This document shows, in pieces, positions 1 to 5,218 of a DNA stretch of 6,126 bases (within the stretch, counting starts at the first letter, position 1; the number at the start of each line of letters is the position of its first letter). The stretch lies in assembly GCA_025966355.1 (NCBI GenBank), contig JAICWZ010000122.1:1-6126 (forward strand), read 5' to 3'. Made by a program: the position numbers and the translations under genes. Source of the stretch: Thermomicrobiaceae bacterium. Lineage in GTDB: Bacteria > Chloroflexota > Chloroflexia > Thermomicrobiales > Thermomicrobiaceae. The notes beneath the pieces are model-generated. The model was not told where the DNA came from, did no database searches, and saw only the letters and a program-made list of their open reading frames with translations.

Positions 1-2940
1 GTCGTCATCACCCAGAATCCCGAGCGTGCCGATTACCCAAGCATGCCCCGCTCGCTCGCTCCCAACACGGTCGATCTCGTCGCCGACCTATCGCGCATCG
101 GGCCGGTGCTCGTCGAACTACTGCATGGCGCGGAGCTACCTCCTTCCGCCGATGATGGGCCGTTAGAGCAGTTCCTCGATACCATTCGTGAACGCGCCGG
201 CATGGATTTCAGCAACTATAAGCTGCCCACGATCCGGCGCCGTTTGCAACGTCGCATCATCGCTACCGACTCCCTCGATCTTGACGGCTATACCAGCTAT
301 ATTGACGGGCATCCCGAGGAATACACCAAGCTCCTCGACTCTTTTCTGATCAAAGTGACCGAGTTCTTCCGTGATCCCGAACTGTTCACTTATCTGCGAG
401 AGCAGGTGCTCCCACGCATCATCGAGCAGAGCCGCCAGGGAAAGCGCGAGATTCGCATCTGGTCGGCCGGTTGCGCCACCGGCGAAGAGGCCTATAGCCT
501 CGGTATCGCCCTCGTCGAAGCGTTGGGCGATGAGCTCGATCTCTTCGACGTGCGCATCTTCGCAACCGACGCCGATCCCGGCGCCATTGCCTACGCCCGC
601 CTCGGTGCCTATCCGGCGCGCGCCATCTCCGGATTGTCCGAAGACGAGATCTCGCGCTATTTCACCCATGATGCGGATACCCATTTCGTTCGCAAGCGTG
701 TCCGCGGTTTGATCGTCTTCGGTGAGCATGATCTCGGCCGCCGCGCGCCCTTCCCACGCATCGATCTCGTCCTCTGCCGGAACGTCTTGATCTACTTCAC
801 CCCACAGCTGCAGCAGTACGTGCTGCGCAGCTTCGCGTATTCGCTGCAGGACGATGGCATTCTCGTGCTGGGTAAGGCGGAAACGACCGCGCCGCTCCCG
901 GCGTATTTTGAGGCAGAAGATTCCCGGCTCCGCGTCTACCGACGCCGCGGCGAACGGATCGTCATGCCGGCCGCTTTGATGGGGCCGACCGCGCTGGTAC
1001 GCCCTCCGCGCCCACAACTACCCGATTGGATGGGTAACCATCCAACCGCCAGCCATACGCCGATGCCGAAGGAGCCACCGGCACCCAGGCTCTCCAACAA
1101 CGACTTTCTTCATTCGCTGCCGCTCGGTGTGGTCGTGGTGAATCACCGGTACGATATCCAGGCGATTAACCCGACGGCGCGAGAACTGCTCGGCATCCAC
1201 ACGACTGCGATCAGCGAGGACCTGCTCCATACCGCCCGCGATCTTCCGTACACCGAGATCCGGGAGGCGATCGACTCTGCCTTTCGCGATGGGGCGCAAT
1301 CGGTGATCGCCGAACTCTCGATCATCCAAGCAACGACCGATCAGCCGCGCTATGTCAAGCTCACCTGCTACCCGCTCGGCGACGAGAAGCCGACCGAGCT
1401 GGTCGCCGTCGTCATCGACGATGTTTCGGACGTCGCGCGCGAGCGGATCGAGCTCCAACAACAGCTGCAGGAGACGCGGGCGGCGCATGAACAGGCGACG
1501 CGCGAATACGAGCAGGCCCGATTACGCGCCACGCAGGACGCTGAGTCACTCGTCGCCCAGCGTCAGGAGCAGATCGGCCGCTTACTCCGCTCGAATCGCG
1601 AGATCGCCGACGCCAATCAGGACCTGACGCAGGTCATCGACGAATTGCGCGCACGCAACGAAGAGCTGATGCTGATGACCGAGGAGGCGCAGGCCGCGAC
1701 CGAAGAAGTCGAAACGCTTAATGAGGAGTTGCAGGCGACCAACGAGGAACTCGAGACGCTGAATGAAGAGATGCAGGCAACCGTCGAAGAATTGAACACG
1801 ACCAACGAAGAGCTCCAATCCCGTAACATCGAGATTCAGCAGATGGCGCTGGCGAGCCAGAATGAACGCTCGCGCCTGGAGATGACCTTGCTCAGCATGA
1901 CCGACGCCGTGCTGGTCGTCGACCCAACCGGCCGTATCGAACTCGCCAACGACGCGGCGAGGCGCATGTTCGGTGAGGTGGATGCGGAAGGCGACGCGTT
2001 CGGCGACGTCATTCTGCGGGATCATAACGGCCTCGTGATCGACCCCGCGGACTCTCCACGCTATCTCGCGGCGCGTGGTGAGCGTTTCAAACAGGAGTTC
2101 ACCGTCGCGACCGATGAGGGCGCTCACTACTGGGAGGCGACCGGCGGACCGATCGCCAGTGGTGGCGAGCTCGACGGCGGCGTGATCGTCGTGCGCGACA
2201 TCACCGATCGCAGCCAGCGCCAGTTGCAGGATGAATTCCTGACCCTCGCCAGCCACGAGCTGCGCAACCCGCTGACCGTCTTGCAAAGCTCGCTACAACT
2301 CCTCGTGCGCATGCTCGATCGACGCCCTGATGACCTCGATACTCTGCGCTATCGCGCCGAAACCGCTGTCCGGCAGACGCGCCAGCTCGCGCATCTGGTA
2401 AGCGATCTGGTCAATGTCAACCGGCTGCAAAGCGGCAAATATCAGCTCGACCTCGCGCCGGTTCGGCTCGATACGCTCGTTGCGGAGACGGCGCGCACCG
2501 TGCAGCCGGCCGCGCAGGGACAGCAAATCGAGATCACGGAATCCACGGAAATCACGGTCGAGGCCGATGCGGGACGCATCGAGCAGGTGATCTCCAATAT
2601 CATGCACAACGCCATCATCTACGCGCCGGACACCGAGTTGATCGAGGTAAGACTGATGCGAGTCGATGAGACGGCGCGTATCGAGATCGAGGATCATGGG
2701 CGAGGCATCGCGGAAGCGGATCTGCCGCTTCTCTTCGGCCGCTTCTATCAGGTGCAGCGTGACGACCGACCGGCGCGCGGCGGTCTCGGGCTCGGGCTTT
2801 ACATCTCGCAACAGATTGTCGAAGCGCATCACGGCCGGATCGAGGTCACGTCCGAATTCGGAAAAGGCACGACCTTCAGCATCATATTGCCGCTCGAAGC
2901 GATCACTGAAAAAGAGGATGAGCGCGATGCCGGGACATGA
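1..2940 (+). CDS. CheB-CheR-PAS-coiled coil-PAS-histidine kinase fusion, 5' partial
   Basis: The frame is open from base 1 and encodes 979 visible residues. Residues 1-41 (QNPE..., PSMPRS, ...TVDLV) match the end of a CheB methylesterase domain and resemble the same part of the downstream CheB. The real start is therefore upstream, and the ATG at 43 is internal. Residues ~58-320 are CheR, the SAM-dependent glutamate methyltransferase, with TEFFRD (120-125), SAM-binding WSAGCATGEEAYS (154-166) and CRNVLIYF (259-266). A PAS-like domain (~367-479) follows, then a coiled coil (~483-620), a second PAS domain (~620-737) and HisKA with SHELRNPL (phospho-acceptor His752). HATPase_c follows with the N-box Asn870, DHGRGI (898-903) and GLGLGLYI. 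All catalytic boxes in view look intact. No C-terminal receiver and no membrane segment are visible, so this is probably a cytoplasmic sensor kinase. What it senses, and whether the methylation domains act on a receptor, cannot be told from here. Confidence 0.92.
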   Translation, partial: VVITQNPERADYPSMPRSLAPNTVDLVADLSRIGPVLVELLHGAELPPSADDGPLEQFLDTIRERAGMDFSNYKLPTIRRRLQRRIIATDSLDLDGYTSYIDGHPEEYTKLLDSFLIKVTEFFRDPELFTYLREQVLPRIIEQSRQGKREIRIWSAGCATGEEAYSLGIALVEALGDELDLFDVRIFATDADPGAIAYARLGAYPARAISGLSEDEISRYFTHDADTHFVRKRVRGLIVFGEHDLGRRAPFPRIDLVLCRNVLIYFTPQLQQYVLRSFAYSLQDDGILVLGKAETTAPLPAYFEAEDSRLRVYRRRGERIVMPAALMGPTALVRPPRPQLPDWMGNHPTASHTPMPKEPPAPRLSNNDFLHSLPLGVVVVNHRYDIQAINPTARELLGIHTTAISEDLLHTARDLPYTEIREAIDSAFRDGAQSVIAELSIIQATTDQPRYVKLTCYPLGDEKPTELVAVVIDDVSDVARERIELQQQLQETRAAHEQATREYEQARLRATQDAESLVAQRQEQIGRLLRSNREIADANQDLTQVIDELRARNEELMLMTEEAQAATEEVETLNEELQATNEELETLNEEMQATVEELNTTNEELQSRNIEIQQMALASQNERSRLEMTLLSMTDAVLVVDPTGRIELANDAARRMFGEVDAEGDAFGDVILRDHNGLVIDPADSPRYLAARGERFKQEFTVATDEGAHYWEATGGPIASGGELDGGVIVVRDITDRSQRQLQDEFLTLASHELRNPLTVLQSSLQLLVRMLDRRPDDLDTLRYRAETAVRQTRQLAHLVSDLVNVNRLQSGKYQLDLAPVRLDTLVAETARTVQPAAQGQQIEITESTEITVEADAGRIEQVISNIMHNAIIYAPDTELIEVRLMRVDETARIEIEDHGRGIAEADLPLLFGRFYQVQRDDRPARGGLGLGLYISQQIVEAHHGRIEVTSEFGKGTTFSIILPLEAITEKEDERDAGT
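2913..2917 (+). promoter_or_regulatory. Shine-Dalgarno for stand-alone cheB
   Basis: AGAGG lies inside the 3' end of the kinase gene, 9 bases before the ATG at 2927. The in-frame ATG at 2918 directly abuts this site and so is a poorer start. This supports 2927 as the start and translation coupled to the preceding gene. Confidence 0.55.
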
Positions 2941-3928
2941 CATCATCACCGTCGGCGCCTCGGCCGGAGGGGTGGAGGCGCTGGCCGGGCTGGTCGCCGG
3001 TCTGCCGAACGATCTTCCGGCCACGCTTTTCGTCGTGCTGCACATCCCCTCCGATACGACCAGCATGCTGCCCTCAATCCTGCAACGTGCCGGGTCGCTC
3101 CCAGCGTCACACCCGCAGGATGGCGCCGCCATTGAGTCGGGGCATATTTATGTCGCCCCACCCGATCGACACCTGATCGTCGAACGCGGCAGTATCCGGC
3201 TTATCTGGGGGCCAACCGAGAACCGGCATCGCCCGGCCATCGATCCGCTCATGCGCAGCGCGGCGATCGCCTACGGCCCGCGTGTCATCGGTGTGGTCCT
3301 CTCCGGCATGGATGGCGACGGCACGGCTGGACTGCGCGCCATCAAACGCCGTGGTGGTCTGGCGGTGGTCCAGAATCCCGACGAGGCGCTCTTCCCCAGC
3401 ATGCCCGAAAGCGCGCTCGCCTACGTACAGGTCGATCACACGGTATCGGTGCCGGAAATGGGGCCGTTGCTCGGCCGGCTCGCGCGCTGCCAAGCCGAAG
3501 ATGAAGTACTCTATCCGGTGCCGGAGGAGATGATTCTGGAGCAGAAACAGATGACCGAAGATCCAACCCGCACGGATCTCAGCCAGTACGGAACGCTTTC
3601 GTCGTTCACCTGCCCCGAGTGCAGTGGACCGCTCTGGGAACGGCGCGACGGCGAGTTGCTCTCCTATCGCTGCCGGGTCGGGCATGCCTTTACGGCGTCC
3701 GACATGATCGCCGCGCGGGCGGAACAGCTCGAGCAAGATCTCTGGGCGACGCTCAACCGCCTTGAGGAAAGCATTATCCTGTCAACCAAACTCGCCCAGG
3801 ATGCGCGCGCACGGGGGTACGCCCGCGCCGCCGCCAGCTTCGACGACAAAGCCAACCACGCGCGTCGCCGTGCCGACCTCATCCAGCAGGCGCTCCGCAG
3901 CGAAGACCCGACCAGCATCGCCGAGTAA
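2927..3928 (+). CDS. cheB: Stand-alone CheB-type protein-glutamate methylesterase with C-terminal zinc ribbon
   Basis: This 333-residue protein belongs to the CheB family, which hydrolyses glutamate methyl esters (or deamidates glutamine) on chemoreceptors. The catalytic triad is visible: Ser12 in VGASAGG, His39 in VVLHIPS and Asp131 in SGMDGDGTAG. The conserved QNPDEALFPSMP segment follows at ~149-160. There is no N-terminal receiver domain, unlike classical CheB, so phosphorylation cannot gate it in the usual way. After a linker, residues ~227-254 carry CPEC (Cys229, Cys232) and CRVGH (Cys249, His253), a likely zinc ribbon, and then a helical tail (~256-325). To my knowledge a similar tail occurs in other CheB-like proteins, but its role is not known to me. 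The gene overlaps the kinase gene by 14 bases, so the two are almost certainly co-transcribed. The start at 2927 is chosen from Shine-Dalgarno spacing; 2918 would add three residues (MSA). Confidence 0.9.
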   Translation: MPGHDIITVGASAGGVEALAGLVAGLPNDLPATLFVVLHIPSDTTSMLPSILQRAGSLPASHPQDGAAIESGHIYVAPPDRHLIVERGSIRLIWGPTENRHRPAIDPLMRSAAIAYGPRVIGVVLSGMDGDGTAGLRAIKRRGGLAVVQNPDEALFPSMPESALAYVQVDHTVSVPEMGPLLGRLARCQAEDEVLYPVPEEMILEQKQMTEDPTRTDLSQYGTLSSFTCPECSGPLWERRDGELLSYRCRVGHAFTASDMIAARAEQLEQDLWATLNRLEESIILSTKLAQDARARGYARAAASFDDKANHARRRADLIQQALRSEDPTSIAE

Positions 3929-3960
3929 CGAACTGCACATTACGTCATCAGCCACAACAC

Positions 3961-3990
3961 TGAGGCCTGACCGGTCGCGGTCAGGCCTCA
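3961..3990. terminator. Perfect 12-bp hairpin between convergent genes
   Basis: TGAGGCCTGACC (3961-3972) and GGTCAGGCCTCA (3979-3990) are exact reverse complements around a 6-base loop. The hairpin begins 32 bases after the cheB stop and ends 25 bases before the stop of the minus-strand gene, the usual place for a bidirectional terminator. Neither side has a real T-tract (ATTCGG on plus, GTGTTGTG on minus). It may therefore work with Rho, or serve mainly to stabilise the 3' ends. Confidence 0.6.
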
Positions 3991-4015
3991 ATTCGGTCAG
4001 CTATCGATCGGTCCG

Positions 4016-4240
4016 CTACCGCGCGCTATCCAGACGCATCGGGGCGCCTGCTCCTCCAGAACCAAGAAGCCATGAACCGAGCATCACGAGCACGTTGCCG
4101 GCGCGTACGCGGATTCGCTGTCGACGAAAGTCACCGTTCGCGCCACGAGTCGCTTGGGATCGGAGTTCGAGCGCCGCGGCTTCGCGCTGCAAATCATCGT
4201 GCTTCATCCGGGCGACATCGTCGAGGAGAAATGGAAGCAT
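4016..4240 (-). CDS. Small basic protein of unknown function, 74 aa
   Basis: I do not recognise a family. The case for a real gene is the ribosome-binding site: AGAAGGAG ends 6 bases before the ATG at 4240, close to ideal. The in-frame sequence further upstream contains the structured repeat and is probably leader. Residues 1-30 look like an amphipathic helix with alternating acidic and hydrophobic residues (MLPFLLDDVARMKHDDLQRE). Residues 32-47 are strongly basic (FRRQRIRVR). Residues ~48-66 are hydrophobic and glycine-rich (VLVMLGSWLLG), perhaps a short membrane-associated helix. No Cys pairs or catalytic motifs are visible. It converges on cheB and is separated from it by the 3961-3990 hairpin. 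The SWIM gene lies upstream on the same strand, but 335 bases away, so a separate transcript is likely. Coding status is likely; function is unknown. Confidence 0.65.
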   Translation of the reverse strand: MLPFLLDDVARMKHDDLQREAAALELRSQATRGANGDFRRQRIRVRAGNVLVMLGSWLLGSGGAGAPMRLDSAR

Positions 4241-4246
4241 GAGAGA

Positions 4247-4254
4247 CTCCTTCT
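4247..4254 (-). promoter_or_regulatory. Strong Shine-Dalgarno for the 74-aa gene
   Basis: On the minus strand AGAAGGAG is followed by a 6-base spacer and then ATG (4240-4238). It is the strongest ribosome-binding site in the window. It fixes this start over in-frame codons further upstream (for example one ending near 4429). Confidence 0.75.
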
Positions 4255-4265
4255 GTAACAACCGT

Positions 4266-4282
4266 CGTCGAATCGATCGACG
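4266..4282 (-). other. 6-bp hairpin just upstream of a Shine-Dalgarno site
   Basis: CGTCGA and TCGACG are exact complements around a 5-base loop. On the minus strand the hairpin ends 11 bases before AGAAGGAG. It could influence access to the start of the 74-aa gene, but it is short and could be chance. Confidence 0.35.
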
Positions 4283-4291
4283 GCGAAACGA

Positions 4292-4383
4292 TTGAAGGGG
4301 GCGCTGCTCGCACCGGCGTGCATTCATGCTGCTACCTGTAAACCGGCCGGTGCGTGAGCGAAGCAAAGACGAACCCCCTTCAA
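4292..4383. repeat. 92-bp nested inverted-repeat element (structured RNA or MITE-like)
   Basis: The ends are exact 10-bp inverted repeats: TTGAAGGGGG (4292-4301) and CCCCCTTCAA (4374-4383). Nested inside, GCTCGCACCGGC (4306-4317) can pair with GCCGGTGC (4346-4353) plus GAGC (4356-4359), giving 12 bp with a two-base bulge. A loop of 28 bases (4318-4345) is left. The layout of two coaxial stems with an asymmetric internal loop fits a folded RNA in the leader of the 74-aa gene on the minus strand. A small non-autonomous mobile repeat with terminal inverted repeats would look the same. I see no target-site duplication at the edges and no match to a riboswitch class I know. Confidence 0.55.
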
Positions 4384-4396
4384 ACCCGGGACCCAT

Positions 4397-4413
4397 CACG
4401 ACAACCTGTCGTG
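4397..4413. repeat. Interrupted palindrome, operator-like
   Basis: CACGACA and TGTCGTG are exact 7-bp inverted repeats separated by three bases (17 bp in all). The site is 13 bases from the 92-bp element and ~160 bases upstream of the 74-aa gene. The dimensions fit a dimeric helix-turn-helix repressor site, but no regulator is evident. Confidence 0.4.
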
Positions 4414-4467
4414 CGAATCCTGTGAGCACATAATGCCCGACTCATGAGAAACGGAGATCGGGCAGGC

Positions 4468-4500
4468 GCCCTATCTTTTGACGCGCGAATGCCCTATCTT
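4468..4500. repeat. 10-bp direct repeat, 23-bp pitch
   Basis: GCCCTATCTT occurs at 4468-4477 and exactly again at 4491-4500 on the plus strand (AAGATAGGGC on minus). The start-to-start distance of 23 bp is near two helical turns, so both copies would face roughly the same side of the DNA. This could be a pair of activator sites for the 74-aa gene. Confidence 0.4.
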
Positions 4501-4575
4501 CGATTGGTCTGAAGAAGCAAGAGGTCGGTATACGGCGGCCCACCACGCGTGACGGCGCGGCACGCGCGCGACGCG

Positions 4576-4887
4576 CTAGACCGCCGCGCGCACCCGATTC
4601 GGCACCAACGGGCTGTGGGTTACGTCCGGCGTCAGGACGCCGAGCTCGCGCAGCACCAGCGCGCGGTGCTTGCAGTAGGGGTGGAAGGCGCTGCCGCGGC
4701 AGGAGCAGAGCAGATCACCATCGAGGATCGTCACCTCGTAGGCAACACCGTCCTGACTGTGGCTTGTCACCGCCCAGGCACGACGATCGTCGTTGATCCG
4801 AAAGGCGCGCAACCCCTCGCGCGTCGCCTTTTCAGCCATCCGCAGCCATGTTGCCGTCGGCACCAGTTGTTCAAATAGTCGCATCAT
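4576..4887 (-). CDS. Small SWIM zinc-finger protein, 103 aa
   Basis: The protein carries the SWIM signature CxC...CxH: Cys61 and Cys63 (CSC), then eight residues, then Cys72 and His74 (CKH). These four residues are expected to bind one zinc ion. SWIM domains mediate DNA or protein contacts and occur in SWI2/SNF2 ATPases, MuDR transposases and Sws1-type proteins; here the domain stands almost alone. Residues 1-30 are helical, and residues ~35-60 look like short beta strands (WAVTSH, YEVTILDGD) leading into the finger, as is usual for the family. The ATG at 4887 is chosen because GGATGGA sits 6 bases upstream. A promoter lies just before it, overlapping the coding sequence of the longer GTG version (start 4959, +24 residues). 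No partner gene is adjacent: lpd is divergent and the next minus-strand gene is 335 bases away. A nucleic-acid-binding role is plausible; the exact function is unknown. Confidence 0.8.
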   Translation of the reverse strand: MMRLFEQLVPTATWLRMAEKATREGLRAFRINDDRRAWAVTSHSQDGVAYEVTILDGDLLCSCRGSAFHPYCKHRALVLRELGVLTPDVTHSPLVPNRVRAAV

Positions 4888-4893
4888 TGTCGT

Positions 4894-4900
4894 TCCATCC
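4894..4900 (-). promoter_or_regulatory. Shine-Dalgarno for the SWIM gene
   Basis: GGATGGA on the minus strand is 6 bases before the ATG at 4887. It supports the shorter 103-residue protein. A second ATG follows immediately (4884), so initiation at Met2 is also possible. Confidence 0.5.
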
Positions 4901-4930
4901 GTTCGTTTCGGAACCAGAACTTCCGTTCTA

Positions 4931-4959
4931 ATTTTACCAATTTGGTGCCCGCAAGTCAC
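4931..4959 (-). promoter_or_regulatory. Sigma-70-type promoter of the SWIM gene with internal palindrome
   Basis: On the minus strand GTGACT (4959-4954) and TAAAAT (4936-4931) are separated by exactly 17 bp. They match the -35 and -10 consensus at 4/6 and 5/6 positions. The region is conspicuously AT-rich for this window. Transcription would start near 4924, giving a leader of ~37 bases to the ATG at 4887. ACCAA-T-TTGGT (4936-4946) is a small palindrome overlapping the -10 edge and spacer, where a repressor would block RNA polymerase. Confidence 0.5.
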
Positions 4960-5045
4960 GGAATTTGGCGCGACGGGATGCGGAAATTAAGTAGTAGTTG
5001 CGACTCACGCCGACGAATAAAGCGACTGAAGACGCCGCCGATCGC

Positions 5046-5074
5046 GTCCCCGCTTCCCAGTCCCCGCTGGGACT
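5046..5074. repeat. 9-bp tandem repeat overlapping two alternative hairpins
   Basis: GTCCCCGCT occurs at 5046-5054 and again at 5060-5068, a 14-bp pitch. The second copy can form either AGTCCC/GGGACT (5059-5064 with 5069-5074) or TCCCAG/CTGGGA (5055-5060 with 5067-5072). These two pairings exclude each other. Confidence 0.4.
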
Positions 5075-5087
5075 TCGTCTACGGAGG

Positions 5088-5105
5088 CCGGGACCGCGGT
5101 CCCGG
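5088..5105. repeat. Exact 18-bp palindrome
   Basis: CCGGGACCGCGGTCCCGG equals its own reverse complement. It lies ~100 bases upstream of the lpd promoter and ~130 bases upstream of the SWIM promoter. As DNA it suits a homodimeric regulator; as RNA it would be a very stable stem. It has no T-tract, so an intrinsic terminator is unlikely. Confidence 0.55.
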
Positions 5106-5203
5106 ATACGATCGGGCGACGCTCCCGCCTTCCCATGAACCCCAAACCTTTACGCAAATGACCAACTTTCCACCTTCGGCGGGGCGTACGTAGTGGCGGG
5201 CGC

Positions 5204-5212
5204 TGCTATACT
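5204..5212 (+). promoter_or_regulatory. Extended -10 promoter of lpd
   Basis: TGC-TATACT combines the extended -10 TGN element with a 5/6 match to TATAAT. No good -35 stands 16-18 bases upstream, which extended -10 promoters tolerate. The start of transcription would be near 5219, giving a leader of ~186 bases. Confidence 0.45.
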
Positions 5213-5218
5213 GAATGC

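Larger units (their letters stand above)
4241..4575. other. Non-coding interval between the 74-aa gene and the SWIM gene
   Basis: No convincing gene lies in these 335 bases. Read on the minus strand, from the SWIM stop toward the 74-aa gene, the interval holds several structures. First is a GC-rich 5-bp hairpin (4555-4567), possibly the end of the SWIM transcript. Next come two copies of AAGATAGGGC, a 7-bp inverted repeat (4434-4440 with 4458-4464) and a 17-bp interrupted palindrome (4397-4413). The 92-bp nested inverted-repeat element (4292-4383) follows, and then a 6-bp hairpin (4266-4282) just before the Shine-Dalgarno site. I found no clean -35/-10 pair for the 74-aa gene. Confidence 0.6.

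Noticed and set aside
163..1017. 284-codon minus-strand open frame
   Set aside because: It lies opposite the well-conserved CheR domain and has no recognisable motifs; a GC-rich shadow.
2666..2926. Longer N terminus for the stand-alone CheB
   Set aside because: It runs in another frame through the conserved kinase ATPase domain, is low-complexity Arg/Ser, and CheB homology begins only at 2927.
43..2940. Kinase gene starting at the ATG at 43
   Set aside because: The frame stays open to base 1 with CheB-like residues, and no ribosome-binding site stands before 43.
4292..4383. Known riboswitch or SRP RNA
   Set aside because: I compared it by eye with cyclic di-GMP, cobalamin, TPP, fluoride and SRP signatures and none of their conserved cores is present.
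4292..4383. Complete insertion sequence
   Set aside because: It is too short for a transposase, and no target-site duplication is visible at the edges.
4016..4429. 137-codon version of the small minus-strand gene
   Set aside because: The extra N terminus would be encoded by the nested inverted-repeat element and lacks a ribosome-binding site, while the start at 4240 has an excellent one.
4549..4878. 109-codon plus-strand frame
   Set aside because: It is antisense to the SWIM gene, whose CxC/CxH signature shows which strand codes.
5081..5110. T-box antiterminator resemblance (GGACCGCGG)
   Set aside because: The match is only to the ACCGCGG core within a perfect palindrome. No specifier-loop region is apparent and the downstream gene is not a tRNA synthetase or amino-acid gene.
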